DNA of 64,000 nt. It comes from Selaginella moellendorffii. Its lineage: Eukaryota; Streptophyta; Lycopodiopsida; Selaginellales; Selaginellaceae. Every line of letters begins with the position of its first letter. Positions within the stretch are counted from its first letter, which is position 1. The position numbers and the translations under genes are program-made. The stretch covers positions 191,332 through 255,331 of the forward strand of contig NW_003314416.1 in the NCBI RefSeq assembly GCF_000143415.4. The letters are read 5' to 3'. The notes under the pieces are model-generated. The model was not told the DNA's origin, did not search any database, and saw only the letters and a program-made list of their open reading frames with translations. Below, in pieces: positions 21,063 to 33,689 of this stretch.

Positions 21063-22844
21063 TGTGAGACACAAAATCCCTAGGCCCCAAAGTGGAGTCG
21101 GAAGGGCGCCACGTGGTAGTGGCCGAAGCGAGAGCCAAACGAGCGTAACACGTTTGGACCAAAAGCTCCGACTTGAAAAGTCAAGAGCGGGAGTGGAACT
21201 CCCAACGAAGTGCTCGAGGAATGAGCACGAAGCGAGCCATAGGCGAGGCTCCAAAAAGGGACCCAAAAAGGACCAACACATGACACGTGGAAGTGTCCGA
21301 GATGGACCCGAGTTAGGGTCCGAAGTGGAGTCCGAGATGGACCTGAGATGGAGTCCGAGATGGACCTGAGATGGAGTCCGAGATGGAGTCCGAGATGGAC
21401 CCGAGATGGAGTCCGAGATGGAGTCCGAGAAGGAGTCCGAGATGGACCGAGACGGAGTCCGATATGGAGTCCGAGATGGACCCGAGATGGGGTCCGAGAT
21501 GGAGTCCGAGATGGAGTCCGAGATGGAGTCCGATATGGAGTCCGAGATGGACCCGAGATGGGGTCCGAGATGGAGTCCGAGATGGACCGAGACGGAGTCC
21601 GATATGGAGTCCGAGATGGACCCGAGATGGGACCCGAGATGGAGTCCGAGATGGAACCGAAACCGAGACCGAGATGGAACCGAAACCGAGGCCGAGATGG
21701 AACTGAAACCGAGGCCGAGACCGAGACCGAGACCGAGTCCGAGTCCGAAACCAGGACCGAGACCGAGTCCGAGTCCGAGTTCGAGCCCGAGTCCGAGTCA
21801 GAATACTAATACAGGCAGTTGGGTGAAAGCCCAAAGTGATCGTCCCCCAGGGGGGGGGGGGCTGCGGGGGGTTCCAAATGTATAGTAGGGAGAGTGTGGG
21901 GGTTGGAGCCCAGTGGAGCCAGTTTGGCCAGGAAGGGCCAGTTTGGCCCAGGAAGGACCAGTTTGGTCCAGGGAGGCCATACCCAGTGTTGGGTGATGAA
22001 CTGACCACTGGGAAGTCCAAGACTAGAGTGAATACGGACCGACAAGCGGGCTAGCTTGGGGAAGTGTTCAAGAGCCGGCTCTAGTTCCCCGGGAGATCGA
22101 CTGGCCAATGCTCCCAGTCCAAGTGTGGGTGGCACTACCTACTTGGATACCTGGCGCGGCTCAACGGAACCTCGCTCTAAGCCCATGGCTAGAGCACCCA
22201 AAGGCGGAAGGCGGGGAGAGTACCCATGAGGCCTGCGTAGGGCCACGGTGTTCCGAAATGGTGTCCCAAAGTCCCAGACTGTGGAAAGGAAGAGGAGTAG
22301 CCTCTGGTGTGGTGACCAAGGACACAGTCACACGGTGAAGAAGTCCCAGAGGATAGTGGGACTTAGTGGTCGGGCCGGTGGGCCTTGATCCAGTGGCAGT
22401 GTTGGCGAACACAGCCATGGACAGAAAGGAACTTGGTGGGGACCGGAACAGAGATATTGGGGAAGGCTATTCCCCATGTCTGTAGGCATCCTAAGGATGT
22501 CAAGGAGTGGATCTGGGATGATCACTCATGGACGGATGACCCAGTCTTTGAGAGACGGGATTGGAATGCAGGTGGTGTTGGACCACCAGTGTGACCAAGG
22601 TAAATGGGCATGGCCTTAGCGTAACAGGCCGATACGTCGGTGGTACCTTGGGGTGTTGATCATGGGATCGGACACGTGGAGCACTTGGACCAAGTGCTAA
22701 GGTTGAGTGGCATGGATGCCATTCTCGGGGCTAGCAAGCCCCAAGTCCTGAGTTGGACTTATGGAGGTTGTGAATGAGACTCCTCCAAGTGGTCGGAGGT
22801 GTGGTTAAGTGACTAAAGTATAATGGAAAATTTAGTCGCTTACA
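21063..22844 (+). repeat. LARD 5' LTR (1782 bp)
   Basis: It starts TGTGAGACACAAAATCC and ends AGTCGCTTACA. It contains an 11/12-bp GAGATGGAGTCC/GAGATGGACCC minisatellite (about 21295-21810), a run of G near 21849, and three tandem copies of an about 20-bp CCAGTTTGGCC unit (21918-21972). Confidence 0.92.
21295..21810 (+). repeat. 11/12-bp minisatellite in LARD 5' LTR
   Basis: Alternating GAGATGGAGTCC and GAGATGGACCC units decay into GAGACC and GAGTCC hexamers toward 21790. The many overlapping open frames here (repeated ESEMESEM or SPRWSPRW peptides) are artefacts of periodicity. Confidence 0.9.
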
Positions 22845-22865
22845 ACTTGGTATCGGAGCTGTTCC
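22845..22865 (+). promoter_or_regulatory. LARD primer-binding site
   Basis: TTGGTATCGGAGC starts three bases after the LTR end. It matches the usual plant initiator-Met tRNA complement (TGGTATCAGAGC) with one change. Confidence 0.75.
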
Positions 22866-25800
22866 TTAGTCCAACTTTTATTGGTGCTCAAGTATATCAC
22901 CACTAGTGTTGGCATCGAAAGGTCCGAGGAGTGGGCCTATCCTTGAGGAGTAGCAAGTCGGGAAGACATAGCTCTCCATTACAGTTCATGTGTGAACTTG
23001 TAGACGAGGTGGTGGATAGAAAAGGGCCAATAATGGAACGACTTTGGGATCTTGGGAACAATGCAAGGTTTTCCTCATTGAGTTGAGGGTGTGATCCGGA
23101 TGAGCATTTGTCTCAGCAAATTGGCTAAGGTTGTTGTGGTAAACAACTAAAGTTGGGATCACGGGAAAGATAGAGACTCCAAAACAATAAAGGAGTCACA
23201 AGATTATCCTCATAAAGTTGAGGTTGGTGCTCATGAATGTGAGACCAGAGGTAATGACCGTGGGAGGTCAAATACGAAAGAGGACTCAAGTCCTTGAAAT
23301 GGTAGCCGGGGCTACCTTTAATAAATGCTGGAACAACCCAAGGAGTTGGGGGGTGTACTTAGAGATGAGTGGTATTCTCATCGCATGGACAAGTAGTCCT
23401 AAGGGGCAAAAGTTGCCCCCAGAGAACAAAATCAAGTGTCGGAGTAACACTTGTGAAAATAGTCCTTTTGAGTAGGATAGGAATGCAAGAAGTGTATTCC
23501 AGTGAGCTAGTGCCTCACAAGTAGAACCTTAAGGGTCTGTGGATTAACCAAGTCCAAAACTGCTGATGACTCAAGTAGAGTCAAGGGATGGTCCTAAAAG
23601 GACTGATGGAAGCATTTGGATTGAGGTGTGTTGTACCCCACAAAGGATGGGGGGGGATCATAGGATCCAAGGATGAGAACAGAGGGTATCTCATCGATGG
23701 CAAAATGTGCCATGTTAAAGTTATGGGAAATGTGTTCCCAGAAGAAAACAACTTTGACACAAAGTTGTGTGTGACCTCTATGGTGCAATGCTAATGGATG
23801 GTTGGCATGAGAAAGAGCGGTGTTGGTCTTGGCAAAGACATAAACACGAAGGGGAAGTGTCATAGAGGTAGGCTCGTGGAGCCGATGGTGTGGAGACACC
23901 AAATGTGCCAAGATGTGATACCTTGAGGCTATGTTGGTGGGTTCATGAGAACCCCTTGCCAAAGGAATCCCAATGGAAATGGGAATGGCATAGCCTAAGC
24001 TGCAGAGCATGCAGTTGGAGTGTGGTGACCCAAATAATGATGGAGGTGTGAAAGCACCAAGCAATGAGTTGTAGGACTTGACAACTATGAGGCAACTAAG
24101 CAAAAGGTGCAAAATAACTGGTTAAACGGGTAGAAGGTAGCTGCCCAAGACTTCTTAATAGCATAGGGAAGTCAGACATACCCTTACGGGGGATAAGTTG
24201 CTTGTGTTGCGATATAGTAAGTCAATGTCATAAAAGGGAATACTCATTGTCAAGAAAGCCATCATTGGGACACCCGAACACTCTAGAACACCAGAAGATG
24301 GTGTTTGATGTCGCGAGGGCAATGGATAAAGCCCAAGGGACTAAGTCCCTAGCGAATGATGGATAGAAGGTGCTATCCAAATGTCCAAGGTTGCGGAGAC
24401 AGGAGAGGACTGTCTACCCGAGTTGGACAAAGCCAAAAATGGAATTTTGGCAAGGCTAGTGATGGGCATGTAAAAGCCTATAAGCAACAATGTAATCCCA
24501 GTGTGTGGGATTATAAGGTGAGCATACCCGGATTGAGGAACCACTCCCTGGGCTATTTGGTAGGTTCATCCCTAAGAATACTTGCTAAGGCATGATAGAA
24601 AGTGCAAAGCTATCCTCCTGGTCTGGAGGAGAATGACCGAAGGAAAGGTGTGAAGCCAAAAGTAAGAAGTAAGGGGATGGAACCGAACCATAGGAATCGA
24701 AGGGCATAACCAAGGTTGGTTATGCCAGCTGGGAGTGGAGAATCAAGTGGGGGCTCGAGGGTGTTGCCACTAGCAACCGGGATGCCATGGAGAGTCTAAA
24801 ATATAGAATTGTCCATGTTAGACTATGTGGCAATTGGAAAGCTTGCAAAAAGGGAGGCCTTAGCAAGCTAAGGGACAAAGTTCCTTCAAGGTTCCCGAAG
24901 ACGATTCTAGGTAGCTTAGTACCTAGAAAGGCCAAGTGTAAATGGTTCATAGAACGCGCGAAATCAGAGTGGCGCAGCAGAAGCGTGGTCTTGAAGCTTG
25001 CCATGAGGCAAGGCTGTCAAGGTTAGGGAAGTAGTTCCCGAGTGTTCAAAGAGAAGGCTTTGAACGAAAGTCGATGGTTAAGGACTTTCACGCTTGTGCA
25101 GGAACCATGTTACAGTGGTCGGAGGACTTGCCAAAGCGAGATTGGCAAGTCAGGGGAACGAATACCCTAGTTGAAGGTGCTAACTTCGAAAGGGTGGCCC
25201 AGGGGGCCAAGCATGGAGGAGTCCATGCATGATCACAAACATGTCAAGTGAGAGGACTTGGCAGTGTGGAGGAACTAGGTTCCTAAGCTGTGATCTGTAG
25301 CGCGCTTTAAAAATAAGTTGGTGCACCGGCGTGGGGAGTCACGCCAGGCATCTTGTGTGATGCTGTCCGTAGATGCATATACGGAGGTTGGGTTCGAGTC
25401 CCGACCCTCTAGTGCTTGGGTTCGAGTCCCAAATCACTAGGGCGTGGTGATGGTTTGGAATATGAGGACACTCATATTTCGGTGGTCATGGACTCTCAGT
25501 GTGGAGACTGGTTTGGGCACACCGCCAAGCGAGGGATGCCTCGGAGTCGTGATGCATGGTTAGATTGCTTTGTATGGCTCAGCATATCTAACTTGAACAC
25601 TTTGGTGCAAGTGGCACCAAGGACATGGTGAATGAGATGGGGACACCCAGCCTTAGTTGCTATGGACCCTTGGCCGGAAGGGCTGGCTTGGGCGCACCGC
25701 CAAGTGTGGGGGATGCCCCCGGGGTTGTAGTTAACAAGTTAAAGGTCGGGAAGACCTAGTATCTATTGGCAAACCTGTTAAGGTGCCGAGGTGAGATCAC

Positions 25801-26993
25801 TAGGTGATCTTGTGGCTAAATAAGGACAAGGTCCTTGTTTGGACTAAGGAATAAGGTTCCTAGTTCAAAGTGTTGATTTGAACTATTGATGATGGTGTGG
25901 CTTGGTCAAGGTGACCAAGTGGGAAAAGCACCTTAGGTAAATGAGCTATGTCATTGCGATGGCATAGTGTGTCCAAAGAAAGTAGTCTCTAAAGAGACCC
26001 ATGGGAGGGTCACAAAGTTGGGCCGTGGATAGAGCCCACAGCAGAAGATGCTAAAAGAGACTTACTAGGGGTGAACACCCTAGTCTTGGCAAAGCAGAGT
26101 CTTTGCTATGGAATCAAAAGAATACCTCAAGGAGGGAGGTAGAGATTCGATGTTGCTTGGTGCAACAATCAACGGATAGGAGCAAAAGATGAGTGGCCAA
26201 GATAGGGCCGTGGAATCCCTTGGAAGGAATCCAAGTGACAAAGTTAGGCGAGGAACACTAATGTGTTGGACGCTAACAAATTGCGGAAAAGGAAGTGTGT
26301 TTCCAAGGATGAATTCCGAATTGCTCTAATTTGGCGAAAGTGGAAGCTCCAAGGGAGGGAGTGGTAAGGTAGCCAAATGATAGGGTCATGGACAGCCCTA
26401 GCACAAAGTATGATAAATGGAACTTAGTGCCCAAGGTGGCACGAAATAGAAGAGAGGATGATGGTGCCCTCAAGTAATGAGCTTCCTAGGATGGGGAGGT
26501 GGAGTTGCACAATCTGTGCAATACAAGGTGTTGGAGACACCTAGGAAATTGACTTCCAAAAGTCAAAAGAGTAAAAGTTCCAAGATGCAAACGTTCAATA
26601 GATGGAAATTGAGACTACTCGAGAAGGAGTAGTGCGATTGACTTAAAGAAGGGTCTCTAAGAGGTTTAGCGAGAACTAAACCAATAAAAGGAGAGCACCA
26701 CTACATGTGGTCCAATCAGTCTCTAAGTTGGAGAGACTACCCTCCTTAGAGGATAGGCAAGGCATGGTGAGCCTTTGGTGTCAACCCATTGAGGCATATG
26801 CAAAAGGCATGGTGAGCCTTCAATGTCAAACCATTGACGAATATGGAGAAGGCATGGTGAGCCTTCAATGTCAAACCATTGACAAATATTGGCTAGGTGC
26901 CAAGGATGGAAATGGTAACACATGCGAGTGTTACTTTACAAAATGGTTTACCGTTCGATGAGGACATCGAACTTCGTCTATGGGTGGTGGAGT
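22866..26993 (+). other. LARD internal domain, non-coding
   Basis: About 4.1 kb without a credible protein. Present are GGTTCGAGTCC (tRNA B-box-like) words near 25392 and 25419, and a 45-bp tandem triplet at 26761-26895. The rest is unique sequence with short scattered frames. The conserved role of such interiors, if any, is RNA packaging. Confidence 0.75.
26761..26895 (+). repeat. 45-bp tandem repeat, three units
   Basis: Units starting GGCATGGTGAGCCTT recur at 26761, 26806 and 26851. Because 45 is a multiple of three, a 15-residue peptide repeat appears in one frame, but no start or homology supports translation. Confidence 0.85.
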
Positions 26994-28904
26994 TGTGAGA
27001 CACAAAATCCCTAGGCCCCAAAGTGGAGCCGGAAGGGCACCACGTGGTAGTGGCCGAAGCGAGAGCCAAACGAGCGTAACACGTTTGGACCAAAAGCTCC
27101 GACTTGAAAAGTCAAGAGCGGGAGTGGAACTCCCAACGAAGTGCTCGAGGAATGAGCACGAAGCGAGCCATAGGCGAGGCTCCAAAAAGGGACCCAAAAA
27201 GGACCAACACATGACACGTGGAAGTGTCCGAGATGGACCCGAGTTGGGGTCCGAAGTGGAGTCCGAGATGGACCTGAGATGGAGTCCGAGATGGAGTCCG
27301 AGATGGACCCGAGATGGAGTCCGAGATGGAGTCCGAGAAGGAGTCCGAGATGCACCGAGACGGAGTCCGATATGGAGTCCGAGATGGACCTGAGATGGGG
27401 TCCGAGATGGAGTCCGAGATGGAGTCCGAAGTGGAGTCCGAGATGGACCCGAGATGGAGTCCGAGATGGAGTCCGAGATGGACCCGAGATGGAGTCCGAG
27501 ATGGAGTCCGAGAAGGAGTCCGAGATGGACCGAGACGGAGTCCGATATGGAGTCCGAGATGGACCCGAGATGGGGTCCGAGATGGAGTCCGAGATGGAGT
27601 CCGATATGGAGTCCGAGATAGACCCGAGATGGGGTCTGAGATGGAGTCCGAGATGGACCGAGACGGAGTCCGATATGGAGTCCGAGATGGACCCGAGATG
27701 GGACCCGAGATGGAGTCCGAGATGGAACCGAAACCGAGACCGAGATGGAACCGAAACCGAGACCGAGACCGAGGCCGAGACCGAGACCGAGACCGAGTCC
27801 GAGTCCGAAACCGGGACCGAGACCGAGTCCGAGTCCAAGTTCGAGCCCGAGTCCGAGTCCGAATACTAATACAGGCAGTTGGGTGAAAGCCCAAAGCGAT
27901 CGTCCCCCAGGGGTGGGGGGGCTGCGGGGGGTTCCAAAAGTATAGTAGGGAGAGTGTGGGGGTTGGAGCCCAGTGGAGCCAGTTTGGCCAGGAAGGGCCA
28001 GTTTGGCCCAGGAAGGACCAGTTTGGTCCAGGGAGGCCATACCCAGTGTTGGGTGATGAATTGACCACTGGGAAGTCCAAGACTAGAGTGAATACGGACC
28101 GACAAGCGGGGTAGCTTGGGGAAGTGTTCAAGAGCCGGCTCTAGTTCCCCGGGAGATCGACTAGCCGATGCTCCCAGTCCAAGTGTGGGTGGCACTACCT
28201 ACTTGGATACCTGGCGCGGCTCAACGGAACCTCGCTCTAAGCCCATGGCTAGAGCACCCAAAGGCGGAAGGCGGGGAGAGTACCCATGAGGCCTGCGTAG
28301 GGCCACGGTGTTCTGAAATGGTGTCCCAAAGTCCCAGATTGTGGAAAGGAAGAGGAGTAGCCTCTGGTGTGGTGACCAAGGACACAGTCACATGGTGAAG
28401 AAGTCCCAGAGGATAGTGGGACTTAGTGGTCGGGCCGGTGGGCCTTGATCCAGTGGCAGTGTTGGCGAACACAGCCATGGACAGAAAGGAACTTGGTGGG
28501 GACCGGAATAGAGATATTGGGGAAGGCTATTCCCCATGTCTGTAGGCATCCTAAGGATGTCAAGGAGTGGATCTGGGATGATCACTCATGGATGGATGAC
28601 CCAGTCTTTGAGAGACGGGATTGGAATGCAGGTGGTGTTGGACCACCAGTGTGACCAAGGTAAATGGGCATGGCCTTAGCGTAACGGGCCGATACGTCGG
28701 TGGTACCTTGGGGTGTCGATCATGGGATCGGACACGTGGAGCACTTGGACCAAGTGCTAAGGTTGAGTGGCATGGATGCCATTCTCGGGGCTAGCAAGCC
28801 CCAAGTCCTGAGTTGGACTTATGGAGGTTGTGAATGAGACTCCTCCAAGTGGTCGGAGGTGTGGTTAAGTGACTAAAGTAGAATGGAAAATTTAGTCGCT
28901 TACA
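26994..28904 (+). repeat. LARD 3' LTR (1911 bp)
   Basis: It is nearly identical to the 5' LTR outside the minisatellite. It is 129 bp longer, mostly because the array (about 27225-27868) carries extra units. Confidence 0.92.
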
Positions 28905-30169
28905 GTGAGGCCTCATGCCATTCCGACGAGGCTGGTCGCCCGGTGAATGCACAGCGTCATCCAAACGAAGCAGAATCTCAAGGAAGTTCTTGCGGCCGAT
29001 GTGGCCTTCCACCCCATCTTCTGCTCCAAACAGACAATGCTGGCAGTGAGAACAAAAACATGTATGTCTTCGCATACTTGGTGATGCTTGTTGCCAAAGG
29101 CATATTTGAAACGGTTACACTTGGCTTTCTCATGGTTGGGCACACTCATGAAGACGTCGATGCCATGTTCAGTCACCTGGCAGAGTCCCTCCGGCGATCC
29201 AATATCCTCACCCTCCCACAACTCTACGATGAATTCCAAAATTGCATCAAAGGCACTGTTGAAGCTGCACTTGTGACAGAGGTTCCAGACTTTAAGGGGT
29301 TTGTAAGAGGCTACATCAGGGACGGATCCGAAACGCTGATTGGCCACTCCAAGCCTCTTCAGTTTCATTTCAGCATGCGTGACGGTGCTCCAGTGATGAG
29401 GTACAAGATGAGAGAATGGGACACAGTGTGGCTGCCAGTGGACGGCATTGAACTCTTCAAGAGAGATCCCATAACTGGGGAACCTATGATTCCTCAGGGT
29501 TCCCCACGGCCGATGCACCTGGATGGACTGAAAGACCAGGAAAGTATAGTGGCCGGGATTAGACAGCATATTGCCTTCTAGAAGAGGGGGTTGGTGTTTG
29601 GTGGAGAATCCTATTTTCAGAGGTGCAAGCCTTTGATCGAATACTGGGAGAAGATTATATCTGCTATCCAAAATGGGCCTGTTGTATATGAAGAATTGGA
29701 AGAGTCCTTTTGGCCAGAACCCAGAGCACCAGATAGTAGCGGAACAATGTCCTCTGGAAATGCAGTGATAGATAACGATGTTGAGGATCACTATTGTGGG
29801 CCGAGGAACAAGAAGCCGGATTCAGCATTCAATCCAGTACAGGTCTGCAAAGGAATGGTCGTGCTTGTCAGACCCAGTAATAAAAAACAAATGATATGGG
29901 TGGGGCGCTGCATCACTGATGCAGAGGAGGACGCGGAAACTAACTCCTTCAATGTAACTGTGGAGTGGTTCAAGCCAAGTTCCGGATATACGAAGGATTG
30001 CCTAGAAAAGAGATGGGTGCTGAATCCAAGGGATCCCAGCATGAGCATATCGGTGGATAATGTTGTGCATGGTTGGATGCGGAAGCAGAGTGCCACCATC
30101 ACCTTGCCAGACCATGCAAGAGATGCAGCAAGAGCATTCATAACCCGGGTTCAAGGTGAGATTCATTAA
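28905..30169 (+). pseudogene. Gene A copy 2, 3' part
   Basis: This continues gene A from the GTGAG duplication. The TDNAGSENKN and GHTHEDVD motifs are intact, but a Trp codon is TAG at 29579. The 52-nt intron donor after GTTCAAG (30155) is kept, and the unspliced frame stops at 30167. Confidence 0.85.
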
Positions 30170-31137
30170 TATTCCTTTACTAAGTTTCTAATGTATTTTA
30201 TTTCAAGGTGAACAATCCGAATCTGAATAAGAGGAGGTGTGATGGCATGTGGCCTTACGCCATTCCTAGGTGAGATGATACAAATAACAAGTATAAATTC
30301 TTAGTTGTTCTAGCAAATCTTACTTAAAGTTCAAGGTGAACAAGCCGAATATGAATTCATCGGATTGTTATAACAAATTGCGAGGTGATGGCATGAGGCG
30401 ATACGCCATTTGAAAGTGGTAGCCATTCCTATATGAGGTGAGTGAAATATTTATTAGAAATACCTCATTCAATTGTGCACTTCTAAGTCTTGGTCCACTC
30501 AGTACTATTTGCATGTTTCTATTTTAATTCTTTCTCTAAAATGTTATTTAGCATGTGGCTTCATGCCATTGCTCTCCACAATCATGCATTGAATTTTTCT
30601 ATACTTCTCCATATATATAGCATGTGCGCACATGTGATATGGTTCATTAGGCCTGATATAGTGTGTGAGGTAAAACAAAGATGATGTGACATATGCATTT
30701 ACCAATCACACGTGCATAAATCTAATAATATGGCGTGTGGCCCATATTAATGGCACATAAACCCATATTGTGGGCTTACGTGCTTTATGTACCATCATTC
30801 CCTTGCAGCGTGTGTGTTGGTTTCCTTTTATAACACAACGAACTCCATATTTTAGGGTGAAGAGCGTTCTCATGGCAAGCACAAAATCTGTAAGTGAGGC
30901 AGAAAAAGGAGACGGAGAAGGAGATAGGTGAAGATGTAGAATATATAAGTCTTCCAAACTCCCCGTACTATACTCCAGGTGATCATTTTTCTGAACAAAC
31001 GGCAACATTAACAACTATCGAGAACGCCCCAGTAACGTCAGAGACAACAATCCAAAGCAAAACAACTGACCCGGAGAAGGATGATAGTACCGCTGAGAGT
31101 ACCAAAAAGGAGGTGTCCACTAGCGCTTAGGCTTATA
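30170..31137 (+). pseudogene. Gene A 3' region and small ORF, copy 2
   Basis: This is the equivalent of 3264-4225. Palindromes are at 30242-30263 and 30388-30409, with eroded ones near 30551 and 30730. The small Ser/Thr/Glu-rich frame beginning near 30871 is shifted by one extra A at about 30903. A roughly 25-bp insertion with TGGGCTTACGTGC lies near 30755. Confidence 0.6.
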
Positions 31138-31779
31138 ATGGCGTGTGCCCTCATGCCATTTACTTGATCACCAAATACCTTTTTCCCTTTGCACTAGTAT
31201 ATCTTAATACCGGTCTGAGAAATAGAATGGCATGTGCCCTCAGGCCTTTTACTAAATCACCTTTGAAAGAAATGCAAGCCTCTATGTCGTAAAAAAAAGG
31301 TACTTAATTCCTTAAGAGAGAAATTCCTTAATAATATGAATGTTATTTAGTTTCATGAAAATGCACTAAGGGTCAAATGAGTTAAATGACTTCTCCAGAC
31401 TAGCAATGCCTCTTGCTACACCTTCACAATTAGATTCGTTAGAAAAAGATAACATTGAATAATATCTAAATGTTCTCACCATTAAGTTATATGTCTGGCT
31501 AATAGGAATGACGTTCATTTTGGAAAGCTCACCACACGCTCAATGAACAAACAAATAGTGTGTGCGCGCATGCCATCGCTCTTCTTTAGCTTCAGATTCG
31601 GCTTGTTCACCTTGACAATGAGATTTATTATACAACCAGATGGACTCAGTCTGGACACAAAGTCACCGCGCTAGTCACCATGCCCCAGATATGTCTAGCC
31701 CCTGGACAAAAAACATATAATTTCACGTCATTTTCAAATACTTGAAAATTTGTACCTAGTCCCATTTTACTGAATAAAT
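31138..31779. other. 3' flank of gene A copy 2
   Basis: Non-coding. It has a palindrome at 31138-31159, a decayed one near 31227, and the inverted 25-bp repeat near 31590. It ends at the left inverted-repeat arm. Confidence 0.55.
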
Positions 31780-31800
31780 CCAACTTTAACGAAATAGAGC
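31780..31800 (+). repeat. Inverted-repeat arm, left (copy 2)
   Basis: Same as 4856-4876 with CCAAC for CCCAC. It is followed immediately by Ty3 RNase H sequence. Confidence 0.85.
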
Positions 31801-31812
31801 ATTCTTGGAGGT

Positions 31813-33657
31813 GTGTTGATGCAAGAGAGCTCGAGTGTGCCTGGTCAACGCCATCCTATTGCGTATATAAGCCATACATTACAACCAGCAGAGATGAACT
31901 ACTCCACGACGAAGAAGGAGTGTTTAGCAGCAGTTTGGGGTTTCGAGAAACTTCATGCATATTTACATGGTTCTCGGACATTACTTGAAGGTGACCATGC
32001 TACTGTTACTTCATTATTGAAGCGGAAGTACCTGGTTGGTCGTACTGCTCGGTGGGCTTTAAAGCTTCAGATATATGATTTTGATGTTGTTCATCGCCCA
32101 GGGAGTTCTATGGCTGATGCTGATGCCCTTTCTCGAGCTCCTCTTCCTTCTTCACTCACTTCTCATGTTTCTGACGAGCCTGTTGTTCCAACATCTGTGG
32201 ATTTTCTACACGAGGATTCTGTGCCGTTGGCGGTTGCTGTCCTTGACGTTCAGTGTCCACAAGGCGTAGAGCAAGATCTACCTTCTCTTGATGATGTTCG
32301 CGAGGCTCAAAAGATTGAGCCGTGGATTCAAAGGGTTCGAAATGGGTTTGAGAATCCTGCATCACTTGCTGATGACTTGCCTTTCTGGCATTTACATTCT
32401 CAATATCGCCTTGAAGATGGCCTTCTTTATTTTGTGGGGACGGATCCTGTGGATCATTTACGGCTGGTGGTGCCTTCTGTCTTTATTCCGCAGCATCTCC
32501 GGCCAATCATGGTAGGCATGGACCATGATTCTCCTGTTCTAGGTGGGCATATGGGACACCGTCGTGTAACCGAGAAGCTGCGCAGTTCTTTTTATTAGCT
32601 GGAGATGCGACGTGATGTTATCCGGTATGTGCGTAGCTGCATTTGGTGCCAAGCTCGTAATACTCCCCCTCGTGCTGCGGAAGGACAGTTGGAGTCAATT
32701 GCGGTTTCCCGTCCATTTGAGTTGGTGGCGTTTGATCTTATGGGACCTTTTCCACGGTCGACTACTGGCAATGAGTATGTTATTATTGCTTCTGACTACT
32801 TGACTCGTTGGGTGGAAGTTGGTGCTCTTGCTAGCGCCTCTGCAACTGCTGTTGGCTACTTCCTCCTCAATCGAGTGGTGTTCCAGCATTCTTGTCCAGA
32901 GCGGATTCTTTCGGATAATGATCCCGCATTTATGGCTGAGGTATTTCATGTTTTGACGTCTCGGTTGGGGATACGCCACACTTTCACGAGTGCTTATCAT
33001 TCACAATCAGACGGTCTGGTGGAGCGGCTCGTTCGGACATTCAAAGGGATGATTGCGAAGTATGTGAACTTTCAGCATTCAGATTGGGATGGTTATTTGC
33101 CGTCTTTTCAGTATGCATATGTCACGGGGGTGCAAAGTTCTGTTGGTGCTTCACCATATAAACTCCTATATGGTCATAATCCAATATTACCAACGGAGCT
33201 GGGTTTACCTTCGCGATTGCCGCGAGCTGCCGATGCTAGGTCGTGGGATCAGTATTTGACGAGCATTCTTCCACTAGTCCGAGCAGAGTCTGCCGAACAC
33301 TTAGGCCGCATACAAGTAGGACAACAACGGCGCTATAACTCTCATCATCGTCCACCTGCGGAGTACAAAGTGGATGATTTGGTGTTAGTCCGTTTTCCCC
33401 ATCTTACGGTACGTGGTTTATCTAAGGGACTTCTTGCGCAGTGGAAAAGACCGTATCAGGTGTTGCGGCAAGTTGGATCACAAGTTTATGAGGTTCAGCA
33501 TGACGTTCAGCAGACCGATCCTCCAGAGATTGTGCATGGGCAGCGGCTGAAACACTTCGTACAAAGGGATCAGGAGCAGTTAATGCCACCTACAGATCCA
33601 CCAATGCCTCCTCCTAATGTTCCTCCAGATCCCAGCCCATCTACAAGAGAACCCTGA
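31813..33657 (+). pseudogene. Ty3 polyprotein fragment (RNase H C-terminal half and integrase)
   Basis: The RNase H part shows YSTTKKECLAAVWGFEKLHAYL and ALSRAP. The integrase has the HHCC finger (GHMGHRR...CIWCQ), the DDE core (AFDLMGPF, LSDNDPAF, SDGLVERLVR) and a GPY/F-type module (GLSKGLLAQWKRPYQVL). One in-frame TAG near 32596 interrupts it between the finger halves. No chromodomain is visible before the Pro-rich tail. In an active element these domains remove the RNA strand and integrate the cDNA. Confidence 0.85.
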
Positions 33658-33689
33658 TGGTCTTCCATTATTCCGAGAGGAGAGGATGA

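Larger units (their letters stand above)
21063..28904 (+). mobile_element. LARD: large non-autonomous LTR retrotransposon in gene A copy 2
   Basis: The element is bounded by direct LTRs (21063-22844 and 26994-28904) that start TGTGAGAC and end GCTTACA. It is flanked by a 5-bp target duplication GTGAG (21058-21062 and 28905-28909); copy 1 has the empty site at 2012-2016. A primer-binding site follows the 5' LTR and a purine-rich tract (GGGTGGTGGAG) precedes the 3' LTR. The 4.15-kb interior has no gag or pol, so it depends on another element's enzymes. Orientation is inferred from the PBS. Confidence 0.93.

Noticed and set aside
21348-21885. Several long overlapping frames on both strands in the LARD LTRs (also 27011-28131, 44406-45208, 48217-49038), with Glu/Ser/Met or Arg/Trp/Ser repeats
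   Set aside because: They are translations of the 11/12-bp minisatellite in nearly every frame, with no start context, no homology and no frame conservation between LTR copies.
22711-22722. LARD sequence GGCATGGATGCC as a member of the 22-bp palindrome family
   Set aside because: The arms are partly similar but the WGGCCW core and the outer AT bases are missing, so it was not counted.
25385-25440. tRNA gene
   Set aside because: Only T-arm-like words are present, with no acceptor pairing, anticodon arm or A box at a suitable distance.
26707-26961. 84-aa frame with a 15-residue repeat in the LARD interior
   Set aside because: It is explained by the 45-bp tandem DNA repeat, with no other sign of coding.
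32605-33657. Chromodomain at the C-terminus of the Ty3 integrase
   Set aside because: After the GPY/F-like module the protein ends in a Pro-rich tail without the aromatic chromodomain signature.
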